Part shown: piece by piece, positions 55,299-64,000 of the stretch
How the letters are laid out: every line of letters starts with the position of its first letter
Numbering within the stretch: position 1 is the stretch's first letter
DNA from: CAVTWS01 sp964390555
GTDB taxonomy: Bacteria; Actinomycetota; Acidimicrobiia; Acidimicrobiales; SHLQ01
Reading direction: 5' to 3'
NCBI GenBank assembly: GCA_964390555.1
Contig: CAYMJU010000032.1
Location: 94,807-158,806 of the forward strand
DNA length: 64,000 bases
Notes under the pieces: generated by a model
The model's input: only the letters and a program-made list of their open reading frames with translations
What the model was told of the DNA's origin: nothing
Databases searched by the model: none
Made by a program: the position numbers and the translations under genes

Positions 55299-55717
55299 GC
55301 CACGACCGAGTTCTGGAGTTCGGCGACGAGCGCGGGGGTGAGCACCCGGCCGGCGCGGTCGACGAGCAACGCCATCTCGTACCCGACGAGACCGACGTCG
55401 CACCCCTTGTCGGCGAGCACGGCGAGTACTGACCCGTCGCTGATCGCCATGACGAACAGGAACCCTCGGCCCATCTCGACCACGATCTGCTCGACTCCGT
55501 CGTAGTTGAAGCAGTGCGACGCCCCCCGGCTGAGGCTGTTCAGACCCGACGCGATGGCGGCGAACTGCTCCGCCTGATCGCGAAGCGACTCGTCCGAGCA
55601 GGCGAGCAGCAGCCCGTCAGAGGACACCGCGATGGCCTCTGCGACTCCGAGGGTATTGCTGGCGAAGTTGCGCAGCAGCCAGCTGAAGTTCTCCGCTTCC
55701 ATCGAGACATCACTCAT
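55295..55717 (-). CDS. cvnB: Conservon Roadblock/LC7 protein CvnB
   Basis: This 140-aa Roadblock/LC7-domain protein reads FSWLLRNFASNTLGVAEAIA, VSSDGLLLACS, a DQAEQFAAIASGLNSLS helix, FLFVMAISDGSVLAVLADKG and DVGLVGYEMALLVDR, each matching the CvnB fold. Roadblock proteins bind small GTPases, here presumably CvnD. It overlaps cvnA by 8 nt upstream and leads into the micro-ORF repeat downstream. Confidence 0.94.
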   Translation of the reverse strand: MSDVSMEAENFSWLLRNFASNTLGVAEAIAVSSDGLLLACSDESLRDQAEQFAAIASGLNSLSRGASHCFNYDGVEQIVVEMGRGFLFVMAISDGSVLAVLADKGCDVGLVGYEMALLVDRAGRVLTPALVAELQNSVVA

Positions 55718-58589
55718 TCTGGCCTCCTCCGAGTGGGGCGTCGTCGTCGACGGTGTTTCCGGGCGTCGTAGCGTCGGTGACCAGGCGACGCCCGTGCGAC
55801 ACTCCGGTCATGAAGCGACGAAGGGTCGCACGTACTTCGTCGGGGTCGGGGCTGGCCCCAGCGTCGTTGGCACGCATCGATCCTGCGGTGACCGGGGCCG
55901 CGCCGACGGGCTGGCGGCGGCGCAGACCCGAGGGCGTCACGGACGGTTCGAGTGCCGAGGCGGGAAGGCCTGTCGGGATCGTCGGCCGCGCCGGCGTTGA
56001 CGATGCCGTTCCCTCCGATGGCCGCGCGGCTATACCGCTCGGCAGTGGTGCCATCGCGTCGGCCGGGGCCTCTGTCGGTTGAAGTTGACGTTGAGGTTGC
56101 GGTGCCGGTTGAGCGGCATGTGCCGAGGTAGCTTCTCGGTTCGGTAGGCCGGTGGGCGCAAACGCGTTCGCCCCGCCCGACGCAACGCCGGGGCCGTCGC
56201 GTCTCGGAAGGTCTGGCGGCGCGGGCACCATTCGTCCGGCCTCGGAGTCGGCCGGCACGACTCGCTCGGCCGGAGAAGGCCTGACCGGCTCGGTGACGCC
56301 CGTCGGCCCATCCGGCGTCGGTCCGTCCCGGCGGAGGAGCACGGGCGGGACGCTCGTCGGAGCGTCCGAAGGTCCGGGCCCGGCCATGGGGGACATTGGC
56401 GCGGGTGGCCGCGTCTCGTGGCGTTCGAGGACCGGCTCAGCGAGCGGCGCCGCGGCAGTCGGTCCCTCGGTGTGCGTGGGCGACGCCGACAGAACGCTAG
56501 TCGCCGCAACCGGCGCGGGATCGAACGTCCGGTTCTCGAGGTTCGGATCGGGTGCCGCGAGCAACGGCGCAGGGAGCAACAGCAGGGCCGTGATCCCCTC
56601 GCCGCTCGTGCTCGGGAGCAGCCGGACGCGGACACCGTGGCGGCTGGCCAACCGGCCGACGACGAAGAGCCCCACTCGCTGGCTAGGAGCGCGGTCGAAG
56701 TCGACGGGGCTGGCCAGTCGCTCGTTGACCTCCTGGAGCTCCTCGGCCGTCATACCGATGCCCTGGTCGACTATCGCCAGCTCGTAACCCTCGGGCCGAG
56801 CCCGGCCGGCCACGAGCACTCGAGTTTGTGGTGGCGAGAAGATCAGCGCGTTCTCGACCAGCTCGGCGAGCAGGTGCGCCAGCTCCGACACCACCGCGCC
56901 GTGGACCGGCTGCTCGTCCATCCGACTCAGCTCGACCCGTTCGAACTCCTCGATCTCGGCCGCCGCCGAGCGCACGACGTCGATGATCGAGACCGGTTGG
57001 CTCCAGCGTCGGGGCGGCTCCTCGCCGGCGAGCACGAGCAGACTCTCGGCGTTTCGGCGAAGCCGGGTCGCAAGATGGTCGAGCTTGAACAGGTTGGCCA
57101 GGGCCCGCGGGTCGGACTCGTTCTGCTCCAGCTCCTCGATGAACTTGAGCTGGCGACCGATGAGGTTCTGGTTACGCCGACCCATCGAGACGAACGCCGC
57201 CGCCACATTGCGACGCCGCGCGATGGCCTGCTCGGCGGCGAGTCGAACGGCGGTGTTCTGGACCGACGAGAACGCCTCGGCCAGCTCCTGGACCTCGTCG
57301 CCGGTGTCCACCGAGACGCGAGCCAGCTCGGGCAGCGGGTCGCCGTCGTCGAGGCGATCGATCTCGGCCACCACGCGCGGGAGCTCGACTTGAGCGACGT
57401 ACCGGGCATGATCACGAAGGACCTCGATGGGGTGCACGATGCCGCGCACGAGCGCCCGGGGTAACACGACGGTGGCCACGACCGTGATCAGGAGGATCGC
57501 GATGAGCAGGATCGACAGCTGGCTCGCCGTCTCCTCGACGTCGGTCCTCAGCGATTCGAGCCCCAACAGCGGAGCGAGTGCCGTCGCCTCGTCCTGCCCG
57601 ACCACGGCGACCAGCCCGAGCGCGGCGCCGACTTGGGACTCGGTCGAGCGGGAGAAGCCGGTCACCTGGCCGCTGGTGCGGAACGCACCCGACGATCGGG
57701 TCTCGGCCAAGGCCTGTACCAGAGCGCCCTCGATCGCCGGATCGATCACCAGCTCGGCGTTCATGATGCGGGCGAGGTCGTGCCCGGTGGCGGTCTCGGC
57801 GAGCAGCAACCCCGACCCGTTGGCGATCGTCACCTGAGTCCCGGTCGACGCGGCCACCGAGTCGGCCAGGTCCTGCAGGTAGGACACGTCTATCGAGGCC
57901 CGTAGCACCCCGACCGTCTCATGGGTTGCATCGAGGAGCGGAACATCGACGTCGATGGTGAAGCGATTTGACGTGGCGTCGAACGCGATCGGCGACACGC
58001 CGACGCCACCTTCGGAGGCTTCGGTCCAGGTGGCGTCACCACCGAGGAAGAATCGAGCAGGAGGCGCAGACGACGCGACCGTGTGGCCCGCGGTGTCGGT
58101 GGCGACGAGCGCCGAGACGAACGCCGAGTCGTCGACTCGATGCGCGAGCAGCTCGTCGGCGTCGGGTGACGCACCCAAGGTCTGCCCGTCGGCGAATCGA
58201 TCCTCGAGCTCGGCCGCGTCGAGCTCGGCCAATCCCAACGTCGCCGCCTCGGCGGCTCCATCCTGAGCGGCACGCACCAAGGTCTCGTGCTCGGCCAGAC
58301 TCGCCGCCTCGTTGATCCGCTCGCCCACGAACGTCTCGACGTCGGCGATCAGTCGATCACCTTGGTCCCGGAGTGCGCCGGCCACGACGTCGTCGGCGAG
58401 CGAGGCTCGCGACGCGTCGACCTGGGACTCGGTGTCGGAGCCGATCGACCGGACGGCGATCAGGGCCACACCACCGAGCGTCAGCAGTGGCAGAAGGACA
58501 GCGACCAGCAGACGGCGCGCGAGCTTGGCGGCGATGCTCCGCCCGGCTCGCACCGTCACTGTGTCATCGCGTTGGGTGCTCGTTCGCAC
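55710..58589 (-). CDS. cvnA: Conservon sensor histidine-kinase-like protein CvnA
   Basis: The roughly 959-aa membrane sensor has a TM helix at about 28-50, an extracytoplasmic Cache-like sensor region to about 355, a second TM helix near 365-385, a HAMP region, and a kinase-like core with LDHLATRLRRNAESLLVLAG. The ATPase motifs are ELVENALIFSPP (N box), VDQGIGM (G1) and GLFVVGRLASRHG (G2). A Pro/Ala-rich tail of about 270 residues follows. The GTG at 58589 is 5 nt from AGGAGG; GTG 58592 is too close. The 173 bp upstream shows no gene. Confidence 0.93.
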   Translation of the reverse strand: MRTSTQRDDTVTVRAGRSIAAKLARRLLVAVLLPLLTLGGVALIAVRSIGSDTESQVDASRASLADDVVAGALRDQGDRLIADVETFVGERINEAASLAEHETLVRAAQDGAAEAATLGLAELDAAELEDRFADGQTLGASPDADELLAHRVDDSAFVSALVATDTAGHTVASSAPPARFFLGGDATWTEASEGGVGVSPIAFDATSNRFTIDVDVPLLDATHETVGVLRASIDVSYLQDLADSVAASTGTQVTIANGSGLLLAETATGHDLARIMNAELVIDPAIEGALVQALAETRSSGAFRTSGQVTGFSRSTESQVGAALGLVAVVGQDEATALAPLLGLESLRTDVEETASQLSILLIAILLITVVATVVLPRALVRGIVHPIEVLRDHARYVAQVELPRVVAEIDRLDDGDPLPELARVSVDTGDEVQELAEAFSSVQNTAVRLAAEQAIARRRNVAAAFVSMGRRNQNLIGRQLKFIEELEQNESDPRALANLFKLDHLATRLRRNAESLLVLAGEEPPRRWSQPVSIIDVVRSAAAEIEEFERVELSRMDEQPVHGAVVSELAHLLAELVENALIFSPPQTRVLVAGRARPEGYELAIVDQGIGMTAEELQEVNERLASPVDFDRAPSQRVGLFVVGRLASRHGVRVRLLPSTSGEGITALLLLPAPLLAAPDPNLENRTFDPAPVAATSVLSASPTHTEGPTAAAPLAEPVLERHETRPPAPMSPMAGPGPSDAPTSVPPVLLRRDGPTPDGPTGVTEPVRPSPAERVVPADSEAGRMVPAPPDLPRRDGPGVASGGANAFAPTGLPNREATSAHAAQPAPQPQRQLQPTEAPADAMAPLPSGIAARPSEGTASSTPARPTIPTGLPASALEPSVTPSGLRRRQPVGAAPVTAGSMRANDAGASPDPDEVRATLRRFMTGVSHGRRLVTDATTPGNTVDDDAPLGGGQNE

Positions 58590-58765
58590 CACGACCTCCT
58601 GGCGATCAGGTGACCCGCCAACGAGGCGGCATCACTGTCATCAATCGGCCGATCTGCCCCCCGGTTTAGTACCAGACCTGAACGGTGTCGCTCGAGGTGG
58701 GCCGTCGGACCCAGAGCGTAGGTCCAATGGCCCAAGCTCGGTTGGAGATGCGGTCGGTCACCCGG

Positions 58766-60307
58766 TCACCCGGTCAGCGAGTCGCGCAGCTCACGCTTGA
58801 GGATCTTCCCGGTGCCGGTCTTGGGGATCTCGGCGACGAACGTGACACCTCGCGGGATCTTGTAGCTGGCGAGGGTCGCTCGCGCCGAGGCGATGACCTC
58901 AGCCGCCGTCAACGAGGGGTCCCGGGCCACGACGACCGCGTGCACGGACTCACCCCACTGTTCGTCAGGTACGCCGATCACTGCGGCCTCGTAGATGCGA
59001 TCGTCGGCTTCGAGCACGGCTTCGATCTCGGCGGGGTAGATGTTCATCCCGCCACTGATGATCATGTCCTTCTTACGGTCGCAGATGTAGACGTAGCCCT
59101 CATCGTCGCGGTAGGCCACGTCGCCGACGGTGTGCCACCCACCGTCGCGGTGTTCGGCCTGCCACTTGTCGAGCGCCTTGTGGTACTCGTCGAGGACGTT
59201 GGCGTTGCGGGCGAACAGCTCGCCCGGCGCCCCGGGTTCGCTGACCTCGTTGCCGTCGTCGTCGACGAGCATGATCTCGACCAGAGGCGCGACCTGACCG
59301 CACGACCCCGGCTTTCGAAGCTGGTCCTCGGGTCGCAGCATCGTGCAGACACCGATCTCGGTGGCCCCGTAGATCTCCCACAGCGAATCGCTTGGGAAGT
59401 CGCGGAGATAGGCCTGCTTGAGCGCGAACGGCCACGGCGCGGCGTTGGCCAACATCAGGCGCACGGTCGAGCGCTCGTAGCGCGCCTTCACCTCTTCGGG
59501 CAGGTTCACGACCATGCGAATGGGCGTTGGGGCCGAGAACGTCGCGGTCACCCGGTGGCGGTCGATGAGCCGCAGCCAGTCCTCGGGGTCGAAGTTCCGC
59601 TGGAGCACCAGCGTGGACCCGAGCGCGTGTCCGAGGCTGGCGAGCATCATCGGGCCCGAGTGGTACAGCGGCCCGCAGGTGACGTGTACGTCGTCGGACG
59701 AGCACCCCCACGCCTGCACGAGCGCACCCGCGAGCGCCGGGTCGGTCCCCTTGCGGCGCACCGCACCCTTGGGCTTCCCGGTGGTGCCCGAGGTGTAGAT
59801 CATCGAGCCCGCAACGTCGGAGTCGACGATCGGCTCGTCGTCGGTCGCGGCTCGGGCGAAGTCCGCGGCCGCGATCTGCCCGTCGAGCGCCGCGCCAGCG
59901 AACACGACGACGCGTTCGAGCTTGGACGTGACCGCACCGAAGCTGGCGAACAGAGCGGACTGCTCGGCGTCGACGAGCGCCACCCGGGCATCGCAGTCGT
60001 CGACCACGTAACCGGCCTCGTCGGCGGTCAGCCGATAGCCGATCGGGACCGCGATCACTTTGGCCTTGCGGCACGCGTCGAGCCAGACCATCACCTCGAT
60101 GGAGTTCTTGCCGCACCATGCCACCCGCTCGCCCGGCGTCAACCCGTAGTCGACCAAGGCGTTGGCCAGCTGGTTGACCGAGCGGTTCAGGTCCGCGAAC
60201 GTGATCTCGCGGTAGGAGCCGTCGGGTCGGTCGTCGACCAGAGCCACCTTGTCGGGCGTCAACTGGGCATAGATCGCGAGGAAATCGGGCGCCGGTTGTT
60301 GCTCCAT
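58766..60307 (-). CDS. Acyl-CoA synthetase (AMP-forming) in the mutAB operon
   Basis: The 513-aa adenylate-forming ligase has the P-loop MIYTSGTTGKPKGAVRRKG, the A5 motif EIYGATEIGV, the A8 region GWHTVGDVAYRDDEGYVYIC (then DRKKDMIISGGMNIYP) and the catalytic lysine in PKTGTGKILKRELRD. Its ATG overlaps the mutB stop by 1 nt (TGATG), so it is co-translated with the mutase. Substrate unknown; propionate or an odd-chain or branched acid feeding methylmalonyl-CoA would be logical. CCGGTCA repeats three times at the 3' end. Confidence 0.92.
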   Translation of the reverse strand: MEQQPAPDFLAIYAQLTPDKVALVDDRPDGSYREITFADLNRSVNQLANALVDYGLTPGERVAWCGKNSIEVMVWLDACRKAKVIAVPIGYRLTADEAGYVVDDCDARVALVDAEQSALFASFGAVTSKLERVVVFAGAALDGQIAAADFARAATDDEPIVDSDVAGSMIYTSGTTGKPKGAVRRKGTDPALAGALVQAWGCSSDDVHVTCGPLYHSGPMMLASLGHALGSTLVLQRNFDPEDWLRLIDRHRVTATFSAPTPIRMVVNLPEEVKARYERSTVRLMLANAAPWPFALKQAYLRDFPSDSLWEIYGATEIGVCTMLRPEDQLRKPGSCGQVAPLVEIMLVDDDGNEVSEPGAPGELFARNANVLDEYHKALDKWQAEHRDGGWHTVGDVAYRDDEGYVYICDRKKDMIISGGMNIYPAEIEAVLEADDRIYEAAVIGVPDEQWGESVHAVVVARDPSLTAAEVIASARATLASYKIPRGVTFVAEIPKTGTGKILKRELRDSLTG

Positions 60308-62466
60308 CAGCCCAACGTCTCGAGAAGGTCGATGGCGGCGTCGGCGATCACCGTGCCCGGCGGGAAGATCGCCGCCGCGCCGGCGGCGTAGAGCTCGTCG
60401 AAGTCCTGGGCCGGGATCACGCCGCCGACGACGATCGAGATGTCGGCGCGACCCTGCGCGGTCAACTCGGCTTTGAGCTCGGGCACGAGCGTGAGATGGC
60501 CGGCCGCCAACGAGGAGACGCCGACCACGTGAACGTCGTTCTCGACGGCCTGGCGAGCCACCTCGGCCGGCGTCTGGAACAACGGGCCGATGTCGACGTC
60601 GAACCCCAGGTCGGCGAACGCGGTGGCGATCACCTTCTGCCCGCGGTCGTGCCCGTCCTGGCCCATCTTGGCCACAAGGATGCGAGGCCGCCGGCCCTCG
60701 CGCACCGCGAACTCGCCAACCTTGGCGCGAGCGATACGCACGTTGTCGGCGTCGCCCACTTCGCGGCTGTACACGCCCGAGATCGTACGGACCTCGGCGA
60801 CGTGGCGGCCGTACACCTTCTCGAGAGAGTCGCTGATCTCGCCGACGGTGGCGTGCTTTCGGGCGGCGTCGACCGCGAGCTCGAGGAGGTTGCCCTGCCC
60901 GGAGTCGGCACACCGCGTGAGGGCGTCGAGCGCCGATCGGCACGCGTCGGCGTCGCGCTCGGCCCGCAAACGCTCGAGCTTGGCGAGCTGGGTGACCCGT
61001 ACCGACGCGTGGTCGACCTTCAACACGTCGATGGCCACATCGGTCTCGACCCGATAGCGGTTCACGCCGACCACCGACTGATCTCCCGAGTCGATCCGGG
61101 CCTGCGTGCGAGCTGCGGCCTCTTCGATCCGCAACTTCGGCAACCCCGCCTCGATCGCCGCGGTCATGCCGCCGGACGCCTCGACCTCGGCGATGTGATC
61201 CCACGCCCGCGCCGCGAGTTCGGCGGTGAGCCGCTCGACGTAGAAGCTCCCGCCCCAGGGGTCGACGACGCGGCAGGTTCCGCTCTCGTGTTGCAGGAAC
61301 AGCTGGGTGTTGCGCGCGATCCGAGCCGAGAAGTCCGTCGGCAGGGCGAGGGCCTCGTCGAGGGCGTTGGTGTGCAGCGACTGGGTGTGGCCCTGGGTCG
61401 CCGCCATCGCCTCGATGCACGTGCGGGCCACGTTGTTGTAGACGTCCTGGGCGGTGAGCGACCAGCCCGAGGTCTGGCTGTGGGTGCGCAACGCCAGCGA
61501 CTTGGGGTTCGTCGGACCGAACTGCTTCACCAGCTTGGCCCACAGGAGTCGCCCGGCGCGCAACTTGGCGATCTCCATGAAGTAGTTCATGCCGATGCCC
61601 CAGAAGAAGCTGAGGCGCGGTGCGAAGGCGTCGATGTCGAGGCCGGCAGCCAGGCCGGCCCGGATGTACTCGACCCCGTCGGCCAGCGTGTAGGCCAGCT
61701 CCAGATCGGCCGTCGCTCCGGCCTCCTGGATGTGATAGCCCGAGATCGAGATCGAATTGAACTTCGGCATCTTCTCGGACGTGAAGGCAAAGATGTCCGA
61801 GATGATCCGCATCGACGCCGCCGGCGGGTAGATGTACGTGTTGCGAACCATGAACTCCTTGAGGATGTCGTTCTGGATCGTCCCGCCCAGCCTGTGGATG
61901 GGCACACCCTGCTCCTCGGCGGCGACGATGTAGAGGGCCAGCACCGGCAGAACGGCCCCGTTCATCGTCATCGACACCGTCATCTGGTCGAGCGGGATGC
62001 CGTCGAACAGCTGGCGCATGTCGAGGATCGAGTCGACGGCGACGCCCGCCATACCCACGTCGCCGGCCACCCGCGGATGATCGGAGTCGTATCCCCGGTG
62101 CGTGGCCAGGTCGAAAGCGATCGACAGGCCCTTCTGACCGGCCGCGAGGTTGCGGCGGTAGAAGGCGTTGGAGTCCTCGGCGGTCGAGAAGCCGGCGTAC
62201 TGACGGATCGTCCACGGCTGGTTCACGTACATCGTCGGGTATGGGCCCCGGAGGAATGGGGCGATCCCGGGATACGTGTCGAGGAAGTCGAGCGATGCTG
62301 TGTCGGCGGCGGTGTACAGCGGCGACACGGCGATGCCTTCGGGCGTGTCCCAGGTGAGGGCGTCGAGGTCCTTGCCGGTGTCGGCGACGACCTGACGCCG
62401 CCATGCGGCGGGATCGCTCGGCACCGCCGAGGCCCCCAACTCGACGGTCGTGAAGTCGGGGATCAT
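60307..62466 (-). CDS. mutB: Methylmalonyl-CoA mutase large subunit
   Basis: This is the catalytic, B12-binding subunit that interconverts methylmalonyl-CoA and succinyl-CoA, 719 aa. The barrel holds the substrate segments YPTMYVNQPWTIRQYAGFST, FDLATHRGYDSDHPRV and RTHSQTSGWSL. The C-terminal Rossmann domain has the cobalamin motif DGHDRGQKV with the base-off histidine ligand, then VVGVSSLAAGHL and GGVIP. The ATG overlaps the mutA stop (ATGA). Its chaperone MeaB is encoded at 5.7 kb. Confidence 0.97.
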   Translation of the reverse strand: MIPDFTTVELGASAVPSDPAAWRRQVVADTGKDLDALTWDTPEGIAVSPLYTAADTASLDFLDTYPGIAPFLRGPYPTMYVNQPWTIRQYAGFSTAEDSNAFYRRNLAAGQKGLSIAFDLATHRGYDSDHPRVAGDVGMAGVAVDSILDMRQLFDGIPLDQMTVSMTMNGAVLPVLALYIVAAEEQGVPIHRLGGTIQNDILKEFMVRNTYIYPPAASMRIISDIFAFTSEKMPKFNSISISGYHIQEAGATADLELAYTLADGVEYIRAGLAAGLDIDAFAPRLSFFWGIGMNYFMEIAKLRAGRLLWAKLVKQFGPTNPKSLALRTHSQTSGWSLTAQDVYNNVARTCIEAMAATQGHTQSLHTNALDEALALPTDFSARIARNTQLFLQHESGTCRVVDPWGGSFYVERLTAELAARAWDHIAEVEASGGMTAAIEAGLPKLRIEEAAARTQARIDSGDQSVVGVNRYRVETDVAIDVLKVDHASVRVTQLAKLERLRAERDADACRSALDALTRCADSGQGNLLELAVDAARKHATVGEISDSLEKVYGRHVAEVRTISGVYSREVGDADNVRIARAKVGEFAVREGRRPRILVAKMGQDGHDRGQKVIATAFADLGFDVDIGPLFQTPAEVARQAVENDVHVVGVSSLAAGHLTLVPELKAELTAQGRADISIVVGGVIPAQDFDELYAAGAAAIFPPGTVIADAAIDLLETLG

Positions 62467-64000
62467 CGGGCCTCCATCAGCCCGAGCACGCCGAGGGCCC
62501 GGCGCAGCGCGTCGAGGACGTCTCCGCCGGCGAAGACGAACTCGTCGACGCCCGCGGCGGTGAGGTCGGCTTCGAGGCCGTCGGGCGGTCGGCCGGCGAG
62601 GTAGACCCGTTCGGCACCCGCCGCCGTGAGCGCGGCCGCGGCGGCGACACCCGACTCGCGGTAGCCATCGTCGGACGAGCAGAGCACAGCCAGACGTGCA
62701 CCGGAGGCCACGAACGCCGCTGCCGCCGAAGCGGAGTCGGCGAACCCGTCGTTGCCGATGGCCTCGATGCCGGCGACCTCGAAGCAGTTCTTCGCCCAGG
62801 TCGCCCTCGCGGTGTGCACCGCGACCGGCCCGAGGTTGGCGAGAAAGATGCTCGGCCTTCCACCGGGAGCGGCATCGGCGGCGTCGCGGAGCTGCTCGAA
62901 CGGCGCCGCGAGCCGGCGCAACGGCAGCAGCTCGACGGTCGAACCCGGAGTCTCCAGCGTGGGCCGCAGCGGTCGCGGGGAACGGACGAGCGGCGCGGCG
63001 TGCACATCGGGGAACTCGCTGACGCCAGTGATCGCCTCCTTCCGCCGCGCCAGGCCCTCCAGTCGCGTCTTCCACCGCTCGCGGAGGTAGGTGTGCACCT
63101 CGCCGGCAACGAGACGCGCTCCGATACCCCCACCTCGCTCGAGGTCCTGGAACCGCGACCAGGCCCGTTCGGCCATCTCGTCGGTCAGCGACTCGACGTA
63201 GTGCGAGCCGCCCGCCGGATCGATCACCGAGGCCAGATGGGACTCCTCGATGGCGAGCAGCTGAACGTTGCGCGCCACCCGACGGGCGCTGTCGTCGGTG
63301 GCACCCAGCGCGGAGTCGAACGGCGACACGGTGATGGCGTCGGCTCCCCCCACTCCGGCGGCGAGGCAGGCGACCGTCGCCCGCAGCATGTTCACCCACG
63401 GGTCTCGCTGGGTGTACATGGCGGCCGACGTGACGACATGTTGATACTGGCCGCGCGTGGCGAGCGACGCGCCGCTCGCCTCGGCCACCCGACCCCACAA
63501 CCGGCGGGCGGCGCGGAGCTTGGCGATCGTGGCGAACTGGTCGGCGGTCGCGGTGAGGGTGAACTCGATCTGGCCGAGCGCGGTATCGATGTCGAGCCCA
63601 GCGGCCGTGAGGGCTCGCAGGTAGGCGACGCCGGTCGACACCGTGGCTGCCAACTCATCGACGTCGGTGGCCCCGGCGTCGGTCCACACGGTGCCGTCGA
63701 CCGCCATGGTGCGGACGAGCGGCAACCGCTGGTGCACGTCGGCCGCCGTAGCCGCCGCGCCCGTCATCGCGCGATCGAGGTCGACCCGCAACGCGCCGTG
63801 GCGAGCGAGCACCCCGACCGGATCGAGGCGGAGCGACCCTTGCACCTCCGACGCCGGTGCATCGCTCCTGTCGGCGACGGCGAGGAACGCCAGCGCCACC
63901 TCGCCGAGCAATGCGCCGCCGTCGAGGGCGACGGTCGCGGCGTCGAGGCGGACGTCGCTGAGCGTCGGTGCTACGTGCGCGGGAGCGTCGAAGCGAAAGG
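62463..64000 (-). CDS. mutA: Methylmalonyl-CoA mutase small subunit (partial)
   Basis: This is the non-catalytic partner of MutB; about 512 residues are in the window and the N-terminus runs off the right edge in open frame (FRFDAPAHVAPTLSDVRLD just inside). It shows LTATADQFATIAKLRAARRL, YTQRDPWVNMLRATVACLAA and DPAGGSHYVESLTDEMAERAW as in MutB. The C-terminal domain lacks the DxHxxG cobalamin motif, as expected for the small subunit. mutA-mutB-acyl-CoA synthetase form one tightly coupled operon. Confidence 0.95.
   Translation of the reverse strand, partial: FRFDAPAHVAPTLSDVRLDAATVALDGGALLGEVALAFLAVADRSDAPASEVQGSLRLDPVGVLARHGALRVDLDRAMTGAAATAADVHQRLPLVRTMAVDGTVWTDAGATDVDELAATVSTGVAYLRALTAAGLDIDTALGQIEFTLTATADQFATIAKLRAARRLWGRVAEASGASLATRGQYQHVVTSAAMYTQRDPWVNMLRATVACLAAGVGGADAITVSPFDSALGATDDSARRVARNVQLLAIEESHLASVIDPAGGSHYVESLTDEMAERAWSRFQDLERGGGIGARLVAGEVHTYLRERWKTRLEGLARRKEAITGVSEFPDVHAAPLVRSPRPLRPTLETPGSTVELLPLRRLAAPFEQLRDAADAAPGGRPSIFLANLGPVAVHTARATWAKNCFEVAGIEAIGNDGFADSASAAAAFVASGARLAVLCSSDDGYRESGVAAAAALTAAGAERVYLAGRPPDGLEADLTAAGVDEFVFAGGDVLDALRRALGVLGLMEAR

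Larger units (their letters stand above)
55049..55302 (-). repeat. Tandem 92-bp repeat between cvnB and cvnC
   Basis: Units start at 55057, 55149 and 55241: two full 92-bp copies and one shortened copy. Each copy has the hairpin CGGGGGCGCAGCCCCCG and a GGAGGTAC ribosome-binding site. In two of them an ATGAGCGCAGCGAG start follows (minus strand); the one nearest cvnC leads instead to the cvnC start ATGAGCGAAG. The copies differ at few positions, so expansion looks recent. No spacers exist between copies, so it is not a CRISPR array. Confidence 0.93.

Noticed and set aside
55049..55302. CRISPR array
   Set aside because: The repeats are directly adjacent with no unique spacers, the unit is 92 bp, and no cas genes are in the window.
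55051..55341. Repetitive plus-strand peptide frames (PPRGLRPRTPS...) across the cvn repeat
   Set aside because: They are antisense to the cvn operon, have no ribosome-binding site or family match, and follow from the DNA repeat itself.

Overview
The window is GC-rich bacterial DNA with very dense coding, many GTG starts and frequent 4-nt stop/start overlaps. A conservon (cvnABCD), a DUF3052 protein, F420/flavin LLM oxidoreductase, form II CO-dehydrogenase-like genes, several acyl-CoA enzymes and a eukaryote-like IleRS point to an Actinomycetota chromosome. My inference, not provable from the sequence alone, is the class Acidimicrobiia or a near relative. There are no phage genes, transposases, CRISPR arrays, rRNAs or tRNAs; this looks like ordinary chromosome.

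Layout. 1-3.5 kb: coxSLM molybdenum hydroxylase operon (form II), cut by the left edge. 3.6-15 kb: a VOC protein, engB, an aldo/keto reductase, meaB, a PhyH-type dioxygenase, typA/bipA, an epoxide-hydrolase-like protein, two divergent citrate synthases (one with an N-terminal HTH), DUF3052 and a thiolase-like protein. 15-18.8 kb: nrdAB, with a strong terminator below and a DnaA-box cluster above. 18.8-28.6 kb: a GIDE-LemA fusion, a P450, a DUF4188 remnant, a phosphotriesterase-like protein, tpx, a second AKR, tesB, an M20 amidohydrolase and two divergent AI-2E-type exporters. 28.6-32.6 kb: an assimilatory sulfate reduction operon cysH-sirC-cobA-sir. 32.7-39.1 kb: a PLP decarboxylase, an MTAN-like nucleosidase and a complete ABC importer. 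39.2-46 kb: fadD, LLM oxidoreductase, a degenerate EAL protein, a Baeyer-Villiger-type monooxygenase, an SRPBCC protein and a LigD-type polymerase. 45.9-49.8 kb: a putative envelope cluster (anchored binding-like protein, SBP-VWA lipoprotein, linker ORF, membrane/coiled protein). 49.9-53.9 kb: ileS and an SDR. 54.1-58.6 kb: cvnABCD, with a tandem repeat between cvnB and cvnC. 58.8-64 kb: mutA-mutB-acyl-CoA synthetase, cut by the right edge.

How the genes fit together. Propionyl/methylmalonyl-CoA handling is represented twice: mutAB plus an acyl-CoA synthetase at the right end, and the mutase chaperone GTPase MeaB at 5.7 kb. Together with FadD, TesB, a thiolase-like protein, P450 and BVMO they suggest catabolism of lipids or sterol-like compounds. 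The sulfur operon makes both sulfite (CysH) and the siroheme (SirC, CobA) that the sulfite reductase needs.

Three non-coding or translational themes stand out. (1) At least sixteen genes have a TANNNT hexamer 6-9 nt before the start codon and no Shine-Dalgarno sequence, the layout of leaderless transcripts; in two divergent pairs the two -10 hexamers overlap. (2) Some operon junctions hold repeats that keep reading frames open and chained by ATGA or TGATG overlaps, most clearly three micro-ORFs between cvnB and cvnC. (3) A cluster of DnaA-box-like sites lies upstream of nrdAB.
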